From NCBI GenBank assembly GCA_009746045.1, contig RPFO01000406.1, positions 69,501-133,500 of the forward strand: DNA of 64,000 nucleotides, given 5' to 3'. Shown here piece after piece: positions 22,931-32,834 of the stretch. The position numbers were made by a program, and so were the translations under genes. The notes under the pieces are model-generated. The model saw only the letters and a list, made by a program, of their open reading frames with translations. It was not told the DNA's origin and ran no database searches. The first letter of the stretch is position 1, and each line of letters begins with the position of its first letter. This DNA is from Mesostigma viride (lineage: Eukaryota; Streptophyta; Mesostigmatophyceae; Mesostigmatales; Mesostigmataceae).

Positions 22931-25072
22931 GCCACTTGGCGGGCTCCGCTCATTTGTGTGCGAGTGTCAGCATGGTAGGCCAGACAACGTTAGGAGAACT
23001 AGGGGTGGCGCGCAACAGAGCGGAAGGAACTGGTATTCAGCACAAGGGAATGCGAGGGGGCAGTTGGGAGCACTACGCAGCATGAGGGAGCGGTGTGGAG
23101 TGCACAGGTAGCGCTATGGGGAGCTGGTGGCATAGGATAGGGCAGGGAGACTTGTGAGCGAGTGGGCAGGGATAGCTGGTTACTGTGGGGACAGCTGGTT
23201 ACGCAGCCAGTGGGGCAGGAAGGAAAGACTACGTAAGCGGCAAAAGATGAACATGCAGGCCACATCGAGGCACGATTTATGCACACGTAGAAAAGATAGC
23301 TGTGCACATTCGATAAAAAAGTACGTTGCGCAGATATTTATTTTAAAACAACCACCATTCTCTTTGAAACGCACAAGACAAAGGCGTTTGCCCTGCTCTA
23401 AGAACACTATCGATCCCTAAGAAAACTGTCTCATGGCCTACTGTCGACACGGCACGCCCTTATCATGAATGCTAGTTATAAGTTTGTTTATACGACGTTA
23501 ACATTCTCCATAAATGTCTGGCGCAAGTGCTATCCCTTCTTATTCAGTGGATGAAAAGCTTCGTGCATTCTCACGTAACGGAAAAATAACAGTCACACAT
23601 GCATGCTGACCTTTCGTGTCTCAAATGATTCAGACCCCTCAGCATACTCGAAAACTTCGTAGAGAATCTCTTGCCTAGTTTCCGCTTCTTGCCCCGTTTC
23701 CGCTTCCATGGACAAGAAAGTATTACAAGCAGCGGTGTAAGCCTACGTGTCCTAAAACTACCGCGCAATTGCTCGCGTGCAGGCTGCACATTACTGCAGG
23801 TAAGTATAGCAGAAGATACACTGTTAAATGCACAGTGCAACGCTTCTTCCTGGCAGTGCCTTAAGCGCTTCTTGCTCCGTGAAAAAGAAACACCATTCCT
23901 ACAGTTCCCCTTGCATATTTCTTAATATCATGACCATATTGCTTGCCCGGCCACTCCGCCATTTCATGGTTGTGACAAATGTGGGTTATTATACTGGCAA
24001 GCGGAGGTGCACGACTCACAATACAGTTCGCCTGGCAGGGAAAGGTTTCACCAAAGCTTGACACTATCCTGGGCCACCCTGGTCTCTAATCTGGGTAAGT
24101 TCTGAACTTTACTGTGGCCGGTCCAACCCATTTACTGTGCTGTATTGGGCGTACGCGTGGCGGGAGTCTGTTTGCCAGCACGCCAAGGATTCTGCCGAGG
24201 ATCGTGTGCGTGCTCTAGAGATATTCCACTGTGTCACCAGCAACAAACACGTGTTATTGTGGATCACGGATTGGCTCGGCCAGTCGGCCTCGCTTCCGGA
24301 AGATGGTTGCCATCACGCCTGTCTTGTCAATTGCGGTGATTTGTGTGGCAATCGTGAAGCAACCACAGGACTTGTTCCCTCGAAAACGTAATCCTTTAAC
24401 GACGTTGTCGCTTAATTTGGTCGTTCGCCAATCGCTGGCTGGATGAATTCTGATGAGCGCATGAGTAGCTGGCCAGCGCAGTAGTATCTTCATCTGCCCG
24501 CATTTACAGCACTAGTGCGATTCACCGGATCCCGGACGGTGGAGGGCTCTGCATGCCAGAAAATTCCGTCTTTCCGACGCAAGCTGTTTTGCGATAAATA
24601 CTACTTTTACGTAGCTGGCACAAATCCACGTCTGGGAATCATCGCAGTGACACGTAAGTCCAAGGATTTCAGCATTGCAGCATCCTTGTCAGCCATTTCC
24701 CAGACTCTGTACTTAGTAAAAAATGTGGACTTGGCGACGATAAACACAAATTCTCTTTTATCGCCTCAGTGTTTGTGACACAATTTGTCGTCCCAGCAGC
24801 TCAAAGATCTATGGAGTGCGTGGGGCCATTGCTATGTTCGAGTATTGTGAACTAGCTGCGCTGAACGACATCGCGACGGCGAATTCGCCAGTCGGCGCCC
24901 GCAACCTATGCCCGAAATTTCTTTTCCTCGACGCACGATGAATGATTTCAAGTCTTTTGCTTATGAACCTCCTTCCCTTTGAACATTTACTTTCTTTCGC
25001 TTCCGCGCACATTGATCTGCAGGGTTCCTATCTTAAACCTCCATCGCTTAAAGCCCTTGATCAAGCGCAGCA
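22931..25072. other. intergenic region between divergent NBAS and VwkA-like genes
   Basis: This 2.1 kb should hold the promoters of both divergent genes and perhaps the undetected first NBAS exon. A stretch at 24515-24778 stays open for 87 codons from a GTG but resembles no family I know. No TATA box can be named with confidence. Confidence 0.45.
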
Positions 25073-27256
25073 ATGGTTTACCTCGCCCCCGCCATCAGCA
25101 CGTGCGATGTGTCCCTGGTCTCCCACACGCACGGTCGGCTGCGCCGCGTGGAGCGCAACATCGACCGATCCGAGCTGCAGGCCGCCGTCAAGCACGGGCG
25201 CAAGGAAGCCGCCAACCCGGGGCCCAAGGGGGACGTCCGCTGGCGGTACACGCACAAGGGTGTCGTGTACATCACAGATGCCAGCAGTCGTCACGAGATT
25301 ACCTCATGGCGCATCGATGGCGAGGACGGCGAGGACGCCCCTCCTCTCGCCCGTGTTGGGGATGCCGAGTATTCCTCCCACACCGTCCTCATCGTGGACG
25401 CGAGTGGGTCGATGAGGAAGGCCGATGTCCCTGGGTACCAGTCGCGCACAGACGCGGTCTACGACTGCCTGGCCAGGGAGTTTGTGGAGCCGCAGCTCCA
25501 AGGGAGTGGCGGCGATGGCGCGAATGGCAAGAGCGGCAAGGAAGGGAAACGACCCCAATTGTTTGACAAGGCGGTCGCGTCGCTCATTGAGATGAGTGAC
25601 AACGCAAGGGTGGTTCTCAACCGGGTCCCGGTGGATGAGGCGTTGGCCAGCGCGCTCCGCAAGCGCCGCACCAGCCACGCGCGCTCTCATGGGAACTACC
25701 TGCCCGCGCTCCAGAAGGCCATCGAGTTGCTGCGCGAGGACGCGCACCACAACGCGCGGCTGTTCGTGCTGTTTTTATCCGATGGCGCGCCGTCCGACCA
25801 CACGGAGATGGCGTGCATCCACGGTGTCCAGGTCTGGCAGCCCAGCCCCTCGGGCAAGCTGTTCAAGGGCAAGCCGGCGCTGAACAACTGCTCGATGGGA
25901 CCCAATACTTGCCGCCGGAGTGTCCACGACACGGTCAAGGCCGACTGCCTGCGCGCGGTCAACACCCTGGGGGACATGTTTGGCCGCGACCGCACGTTCC
26001 TGGGCACGGTCGCATTTGGTCCGCCGGGGGAGGACTACCAAGTCCTCCAAGAGATGGCACAGAGGCTGCCGAGGAGCAGCTTCCAGAAACTAGGTCTACA
26101 GGTGGGCGGGCTGAGGACGGCACTGTCGTCGCTCACGAGCGAGCTCACGACGCTGAGGACTGAGGTGGGCGGCGAGGGCGGCAGGATTCAGGGCACGCCG
26201 CGCGACAAGGTGGTGCTCAAGGAGGAGGCGGGCGTGAGCAACCTGTGGACGTACAAGGGGGCGATTGCGGTCACCGAGTGGCACGGGTGGACGCTGTACG
26301 ATGGGAGTGACGTCCGCAAGTTCCGCTATGACCAGAGCGACCGCGACCTGGTCGAGGTGGCCTTTGACGAGGGTGCCTCGGGCATGGCGTTCTACAAGAG
26401 CCCGTTTGCGGAGGGTGTCGAGCGGTTTGTGTACCGTTGCATGGAGATCAGTGCCCCGCAGTATGCGGCGGACGGGCGTGCGTTCGCGACGCAGGTCGGC
26501 AAGAAGTTGGTCGCCAAGGAGGCGCGGATGAACGAGCATTTGGGGCTCCGCTTCCAGAAGGACTTTTGCCGCACGCAGAGCGAGGCGGCTGCGCTGGCAA
26601 AGCTGTTCAATGACCGCGTGCACGCGTCGGACCCGGCATGGCGGATCGATTTCTTGAAGTGCCACATCTACCGGTGCCGGGACTGGCAGTATCCGGACGG
26701 GTTTGCCTGGGTGCTCGCGGAGCCTGAGCTCGAGGGCAGGTTCTATAAATGGAACAACAACGGGGGCGGCGTGGACTGCCGGGGGTACCCGTCAATGTCC
26801 GCCGGTGGTGGCGGTGGCCGTGGCGGTGGAGGGCGGGATGTTGGTCGCTCGGGTGTGACCCAGGCCAGTCTGCTGCGTACGTCGGCACTCGGCGCCATTG
26901 TGGAGGATGACGAGGATGATTATGCTGGCGACCTCGGTTACGCGGTGGTCAACGACAGTGACGAGGGCGATGACGAGGCGAGCAGCGGCGTGGAGCTGCA
27001 TGAGATCCCCCAATGCTTCAGCCACTTTACGTACGTGGTCACCGGACGCAAGAAGCTGGTGTGCGACCTGCAAGGCGTGTGGAACGCGACCGATGGCTTC
27101 ATGCTGACCGACCCGGCCATCCACTACATCTCGACCACGGGCCGGCGGGGCATTAATGGTATCACTGACAAGGGGCAGGATGGGGTGGATCGCTTCTTCA
27201 AGACGCACCAGTGCCGCATGCTCTGCCGCCGGCTTGGGCTGCTTGGGACCAAATGA
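25073..27256 (+). CDS. vwkA: VWA-domain alpha-protein kinase (VwkA-like), single exon
   Basis: The uninterrupted 727-residue ORF starts at ATG 25073. A von Willebrand A domain spans about residues 100-330: the MIDAS motif is D109-A-S111-G-S113, and FVLFLSDGAPSD follows near residue 230. An atypical alpha-kinase domain fills about residues 395-727: SPFAEGVERFVYR, a candidate ATP-binding lysine in GKKLVAKEAR, EPELEGRFYKWNNN, then FSHFTYVVTG, LVCDLQGVW, LTDPAIHY and the zinc-binding end FFKTHQCRMLC. A Gly-rich and an acidic insert lie between the last two parts. VWA followed by C-terminal alpha-kinase is the architecture of Dictyostelium VwkA, which phosphorylates proteins on Ser/Thr and affects myosin II and the contractile vacuole. 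The local substrate is unknown. Key motifs are intact, so it should be active. No intron is needed, unlike the neighbouring genes. Confidence 0.93.
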   Translation: MVYLAPAISTCDVSLVSHTHGRLRRVERNIDRSELQAAVKHGRKEAANPGPKGDVRWRYTHKGVVYITDASSRHEITSWRIDGEDGEDAPPLARVGDAEYSSHTVLIVDASGSMRKADVPGYQSRTDAVYDCLAREFVEPQLQGSGGDGANGKSGKEGKRPQLFDKAVASLIEMSDNARVVLNRVPVDEALASALRKRRTSHARSHGNYLPALQKAIELLREDAHHNARLFVLFLSDGAPSDHTEMACIHGVQVWQPSPSGKLFKGKPALNNCSMGPNTCRRSVHDTVKADCLRAVNTLGDMFGRDRTFLGTVAFGPPGEDYQVLQEMAQRLPRSSFQKLGLQVGGLRTALSSLTSELTTLRTEVGGEGGRIQGTPRDKVVLKEEAGVSNLWTYKGAIAVTEWHGWTLYDGSDVRKFRYDQSDRDLVEVAFDEGASGMAFYKSPFAEGVERFVYRCMEISAPQYAADGRAFATQVGKKLVAKEARMNEHLGLRFQKDFCRTQSEAAALAKLFNDRVHASDPAWRIDFLKCHIYRCRDWQYPDGFAWVLAEPELEGRFYKWNNNGGGVDCRGYPSMSAGGGGGRGGGGRDVGRSGVTQASLLRTSALGAIVEDDEDDYAGDLGYAVVNDSDEGDDEASSGVELHEIPQCFSHFTYVVTGRKKLVCDLQGVWNATDGFMLTDPAIHYISTTGRRGINGITDKGQDGVDRFFKTHQCRMLCRRLGLLGTK

Positions 27257-27301
27257 GCCGGTGGTTTAAAGGACGGCACGTAAAATTGCCTGTTCATGAC
27301 A

Positions 27302-27336
27302 GGCCATGGAGTTGCACTGATGCAAACTCCAAGGCC
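27302..27336. other. imperfect hairpin just 3' of the kinase gene
   Basis: GGCCATGGAGTTGCA and TGCAAACTCCAAGGCC pair with one bulge and one mismatch around a CTGA loop. It begins 46 bases after the stop codon. Confidence 0.6.
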
Positions 27337-27435
27337 TTTTGGGTTACACATGGGTAGGGCGCATGCGGGCCGGAAAACTTTGTTTTTTGCCGACATGACT
27401 CTAGACACTAGAGACCATGTACTTGCAGCCATTAC

Positions 27436-27486
27436 GCAGTGAGGTGTGAAAGCTTGAAGTACTGTCAAGCTTTCACACCTCACTGC
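27436..27486. other. perfect 22-bp inverted repeat with 7-base loop
   Basis: The arm at 27436-27457 (starts GCAGTGAGGTGTGAAAGC) is exactly complementary to 27465-27486, with loop AGTACTG. It lies 180 bases downstream of the kinase stop codon. It could be a hairpin in the 3' UTR, a small-RNA precursor or a tiny inverted duplication. Confidence 0.9.
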
Positions 27487-28114
27487 TTAATGCTTTAAGT
27501 TTACATTGAACCCCTCTATCAGGCAAACATATCGATATCAAGAGAGGCGCCATGCATGCAGGCATATGCAGGCATGTTGCCCTGACATGCATGTGCGGTG
27601 TTGTGTAATCTCAAATCTGCTTGTTTTATGTCACTTATATGTGTGTGTGCGCGCGCGTGTGTGAAGATCCAGAGAATGTGTGTACCTTCAATATCGTTAG
27701 ACACATGCATACGTGTAAAGATCTATTGAAGGCACATACACATTCTGAATTTAATATCCCACATATTATTGGGATGTGCGCGTTACTTGCATGCTATAGT
27801 TAGGTTTCTTCCTGTTTTGTGCTTCCCTTATGGTGCTCCTCGTTAGCACTTAGGCCGCTGTTGATGATTCTCAATTCACGACAGTGTACATTTTTTATGC
27901 ATGTGTAATATAATGCAGCTCTGGGCTCCTGTCATACATATATACCATCACATTCAATTACTCAAATTCGTATTTTCAATTTGGTGATCCAAGAGCTACG
28001 TAATCACCCGAGCTAGTTCGTAATTGTTATATAGGTGCGCGAAAGATCGACAATTCCTGCCCGCGCAAGCAAAATCCCGGCCATGTATATATTCATGATG
28101 CAGACGATATTTGT
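27487..28114. other. intergenic, AT-rich, no gene recognised
   Basis: The stretch contains TG/CA-rich runs near 27640 but nothing assignable. Confidence 0.5.
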
Positions 28115-29026
28115 TTAACCCGTGTTTTTTTAATTAGAACGCGATATATCGCGTTGTAAGCTTTTTTTAGAACGCGTATAGCACCTAAGGAATTTTTTTT
28201 CATGGTCATGTATATACTTTCCTGAAAGCCCATAAATCAAAGTTTTTTTTAGCTACTCAGACCTACAAAATGCTCATTCATTAGAGAGATGCACTGGTTT
28301 GAATACAGGGGGGTCTGACCATGACCGAAATTTGTTGACCCTAGGTCACAAGTCATGTGCTTATTCACAAATGGTTCATGAAAAAAATCTGGCTTCTTGC
28401 ACGAGCTATGGGCAACATATGCACGCTCTGTGAAACAAAACTCAGGCCCATTGGGCCACTGGAGCTATTTTTCATTAGCATCACAATTACAACGCACTAC
28501 AACGCAGTGGGAAAAATGAGAACCCTTCACAACACAGACGCAACGACACGAGCCCCATAAACGAGGCCATAGTGAGCTTGGAGGGTCAAAACGTTGAAAA
28601 TAGGTGTTGTATATAAGTTATACAGCATCAAACATGCATCAAACATCATGACTGGATGACCTAATATGACTGAATCAGGCAGCCGTAGCCAAAGCATCAT
28701 GAATCCACTCTCACAACGTGTTGAGCACATGCCTCGTGGGAACGGAGGAGCTGGGTTTTCATTCCATAACGCGTGCAATACTGAAAGAAAGAGGCACGTG
28801 TAATGCAAGGCTTGGAAAGGTTGAGTGATCCATTCAAGCTTACATGCAGGCAAAGATGACGCTGGAATGCATTATGCATGCTAGCAAATGGTGGCAAGAT
28901 GCTAACAACACATGATTATACACCATAATTATGGGCACCTAGCCGATCTTCTTGCACAATCATGCAACGCAGTATAAACCATCAACATCCAATCCTCACG
29001 ATATATGCACGGCTTGACGACGTATA

Positions 29027-29721
29027 GCCGTTGCACGACCTCACCTGGACGCTGGATGACGACCTCACCCCCGCTCAGCAACAGCAGCGACGCGACCTGT
29101 GGCCGGAATACCTCCGCCATAAGCAGGACCCCCAGAAGCCCAAGGTGTACTGGAGGGGCGGGGACCTGATGATCAACCACAAGATGTGGACGCCCCCAGC
29201 GGGCTAGAATAGCAATAGCCCTAGCTTGTAACCATTTGCGTCACTGCCGCTAAGGCAGCCATGCCTAGAATGTTTGCCTAGCTGTGCCAACACACCTAGT
29301 CACGTGCCGCCAACGCACGGTACACAACCAGCCATAGCCTTAGCCTAGTCCTAGTACAGCCATGCTACGCCCTGGCTATGTTTAGCCAAGCCATGCCTAT
29401 AATGGGACCCCCATGGATGTTGCATTAAGAATTTCGCCATGCTATGCCATGCAGAGAGATGATCTCTGTAGAGAAGCCATGTCCTAGCTCTTGTATAGCC
29501 ATGATGGTCTTCCCCCACATAACATACTCCCCCTTAGCTGGGCATAGTGTGAAGATTATGAGGGTGCAGGTGCCTTGGTGCACCTAGAGCAAGGTACGTC
29601 GCTTACATTCCCACCCTTGCAGGAAGTAGCCTAGAATGTATTAAAAGCCATATGCCCCTTCTCAGGGATATATGTGCTACATTGACTCCCAACGGAGTGA
29701 TGTTCCTAATTAATTAATTAA
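29027..29721 (+). mobile_element. 5'-truncated ORF1-only LINE (family A) inserted in the transposon
   Basis: It is flanked by the 13-bp duplication TTGACGACGTATA (29014-29026 and 29722-29734); copy A of the host transposon has this site once, uninterrupted. The insert starts inside an L1-type ORF1 C-terminus (LDDDLTPAQQQQRRDLWPEY, stop near 29207). It continues through a 3' UTR of about 500 bases, then a CTCC-CAAC-GGAG hairpin at 29685-29698 and a TTAA-repeat tail. No ORF2 lies between ORF1 and the 3' end. Confidence 0.88.
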
Positions 29722-30402
29722 TTGACGACGTATACTGCTCCTAAATATACTGCACAACTGCAACCTGCTATGGCTGACATGCAAGCAACGTCGAGTAGGA
29801 TGGCGGTCTTAGAGAGGCTGGGCAGAGGTCGGTAGAAATAAGTGGAAAACTGGCAGAAACTAGGTAGAAACACGATATACTTACGCCTGCAAGCACTATT
29901 GAGCCGGTGGCAGAGGCGCCATAATTCCAGGAAAATACAGCATACCGTAGCAATAGCCACGGCCGCGCCTTACGCTATTTGCAGGCACCATCATGCCCGG
30001 AGCTACCCAATAAAAGTCTGCACAAATCTCGGTTTAGCCGAGAGTCCGGGCGTTCGGAATGAATAAACATGTGTTAACAAGTCGAAACACCATGGAAATA
30101 CCAAGCATGGTACCGCAGCAGACCCGAGTCTTGACGTAATAATATGTATGCCGGTTTCCAGGGTTTCCGCATGAAAGTAATTGGGTGAGAAACTGGAAAA
30201 AACTACGTTTCCTTTGCCCCAGTACCTCAACAACCTAGTATAGAAACCTAATTATCAACCTTTGAACGCATCATCATGGTCGTGGCACCACCCAACAGCC
30301 ACTGAAATTCGCGCGAAAACTGGCGAGATCTACCTGCCGCCATCGCCGTCGTCTTCACCTTCGTCCCGCGAAAATGCCTGATTTCAGTGGTACATATTTG
30401 TT

Positions 30403-32231
30403 CGCTTGGCGGGTGGCTGGCGGTTTTACTTCGCTGGCAGCGGTACGTCTGGCCAAGGTGGTGTTGGTCTTTTGTGTTCGCCGCTGGCAGTTGCTAGCCT
30501 CAGCACGCTTAAGTTTCTAACCCCACGCCTTATGGTAGCACATTTCACCTCTGTCGAGGGGCGGTCTAAACACCACGTCACGGTGGGGGTGGGCTACGCA
30601 CCCCACAGTGGTCTACCTGATTCGGCCCGTGAGGAGTTCTTCGAATCTTTGCATGACCTTGAGAGGGTCACTCCGACCCGCCACTTTTTGGTTATGCTGC
30701 TCGACGCCAATGCTACGCTCCCCGTGGGCACTGCTGGCAGTCGCTTTGCGCCTGCTGACACGGAAGCTAACGCCAATACTCCCCTTTTCTCTGCCTTTTT
30801 GCGGGATAGCGGGATGGTTGCTGTCAACTGTCAATTCCAACGTCCCTCACAGGACTTGGTCACTTTTCGTGGCCCTAACGGCCGTCAGGCCTGTCTGGAC
30901 TATGTGGTGGTACGGCAGCCCAGGTGCACCTCGGTTCTGGACGCCCGAGTGTTTGACACGCCCACGGTGTGCTCTGACCACCGGTTGGTGCGCGCGACCC
31001 TTCGGCTCCGGTTCCACGTCCCCGCGCGCCGCGCCCCAGTGGCCCGCCCTGACTGGTCTGCTCTACGTCCGGTCAAGGGAGATCCTGAGGACTGGACGGA
31101 CGCCGAGCACGAGCGGAACTGGTGCCGACGGAAGTACCTGTCGGCCCTGGACGCCCGGGCGGACGTCGACAAGCTGGACAATGGTGCCCCCAACGCAGCC
31201 ATTTTTGCGGGCTTTGCGGCCCGTGCCCCGTTGCTGGCGGCCCGGCACCTGCCGGTCATGCCCCGCCGCCGCCCCGGCCCGCTCTACCGCCAGGACCCCA
31301 AGGTCTTGGCCGCCCGGCACCGCCTCAAGCGTAACCGGGACCCGCTGCAGAAACCATTGCTCAAGGCCGCCCTTGTGGAGGCCTACGAGCACGCTCAGGA
31401 CGCGGAGGCGGCCCAGTGCATCGCGGATGCCAAGGCCTGCCAGGCCCGCAACCAGGGCAAGGACATGTGGTACCACCTCGACCGGCTCGGCGGCCGGCGG
31501 CAGCGCACCCCGGTGGAGCATACGGGGGACGGCACGGCGCCGGTAAGCCTTGACCGCTGGTTGGCCCACAATGTTTCCTTGACCGGTGGGGCTCGCGCCC
31601 CCCCCCGCCGCTGCACCCCGAGACGGCCGCCCGCCTCGGGGTCGCCGGACCCCCGCCGCCACCGGCGCCCCCCTCCTCGGCAGCGGACTACCAAGTCCCC
31701 GCCTTGCAGGAGGGCCGCCTTGCCACTGACGACGTTGTCCCCCCCTTAGCGTAGAATAGCATTTGTAGGACACCTTGCCCGCACTAGCCAGGTCGACACC
31801 ACCCTTGGTCTGGCCGGCCCCCAGCGGCTTGGCCAGCCAGGGCGGCATATTCTGACCTGGCCTGGCCCCGCGGACATCCCCAAAAGGGTAGGGAAACCTG
31901 TCACCAACTACGTTCAGATGTTGCTGGACGACCTAGTGGTCCCAGCCCAGTTTGAGCACCGCATACACTCTCTCTCCCGTCTTTGGACTGTCATGCAGGA
32001 CAAGACGCGGTGGAAGAAGATTGTCAAGGCGCACACGCCCGACCCTGTGGGCAAGCCACCTCCCCCCGAGCGGAGGAGGCGTTTTGATGAGTAGTGTAGT
32101 TAGGATTTTCTAGATAGCCTAGCGTTAGTATAGTTCGATTACGCGGCTTCCTCCACCCCATCCATCATGGAATATGTGCTACATGACCTCCCCACGGAGG
32201 CATGTTATAATTTAATTTTAATTTAATTTTA
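30403..32231 (+). mobile_element. LINE (family B) with APE endonuclease, lacking reverse transcriptase
   Basis: It is flanked by ATATTTGTT (30394-30402 and 32232-32240), a site intact in copy A. The 5' end cuts into an apurinic-type endonuclease domain (30406-31020: GQGGVGLLCSP, GVGYAPHSG, LLDANATLPVG, LDYVVVR, SDHRLVRATL). The frame continues to a stop at 31747. A second frame at 31843-32094 (GRHILTWPGPADIPKRVGK to RRRRFDE) is probably the end of the element's protein. No reverse transcriptase motif is present, so the middle is deleted. The 3' end has a CCTCC-CCAC-GGAGG hairpin and a TTTAA-repeat tail. Confidence 0.85.
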
Positions 32232-32435
32232 ATATTTGTTTGCAGCTGTCACAAAAAAAATACCAAAATACCAGGATTTTTTCTTGAATTCTATGAGATG
32301 TTTCTGACCTATGTTGAAAGTTTCAGCCCAAAACTCGCATGTTTAATAGGTTTGCCACGTGTCAGATTACAACGCGATACATCGCGTTCTAACCCTACAA
32401 CGCGATGTATCGCGTTGTGAAAATACACGGGTTAA

Positions 32436-32520
32436 ACTTTTGTGTAATTATTTTTTCTAATGAGATTAGCATAGTACTCCGTGGCATGCCTTTGCGCATG
32501 ACACGCAAGTACTTACTTAT
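32436..32520. repeat. one flank of a duplicated segment split by transposon copy B
   Basis: ACTTTTGTGTAATTATTTTT and the following about 65 bases match the reverse complement of 49310-49392. The other flank (ATGATGCAGACGATATTTGT, 28095-28114) matches the rest of that segment. The 49.3 kb copy is therefore the site without the transposon. Confidence 0.85.
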
Positions 32521-32834
32521 ATACTCATTGAGAATGATACATTACTGAGGTGGGACCAAGTATATGTACTACATTTTCTTAAATAGCTCATATCTCATTG
32601 ATCACACAAATGGCATGCGCTGCACCAACCGGCCCAGGAAACTGTCATGTAGTCATGCATGAAAAGAGCAGTGCTGTAAGTTATCATCGCATGCCAACTA
32701 TGATACATGTGATCAAATCAATAACCCCGTGCATGAGGTTCTTTACATCACAACCTTGGGCCATTCAGCTGCAGGACTCTAATTACTACTGACATCCAAA
32801 ATCATTGCTGAACTCTGATGAGCTATACACAGCT
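32521..32834. other. 3' flank of the DCAF15-like gene
   Basis: No coding region was recognised. On the minus strand TGTAA (32747-32743) lies about 90 bases past the stop codon. It would suit the TGTAA polyadenylation signal known in green algae, but a single 5-mer is weak evidence. Confidence 0.35.

Larger units (their letters stand above)
28119..32431 (-). mobile_element. piggyBac-like non-autonomous DNA transposon, copy B, carrying two LINE insertions
   Basis: Both ends read TTAA|CCCGTGT...ACACGGG|TTAA, i.e. a TTAA target duplication and CCC termini, typical of piggyBac. The subterminal regions hold palindromes such as AACGCGATATATCGCGTT. Without the insertions at 29027-29721 and 30403-32231 the element is about 1.77 kb and is the reverse complement of copy A at 51875-53612. 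No transposase ORF is visible, so it must be mobilised in trans. Confidence 0.88.
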
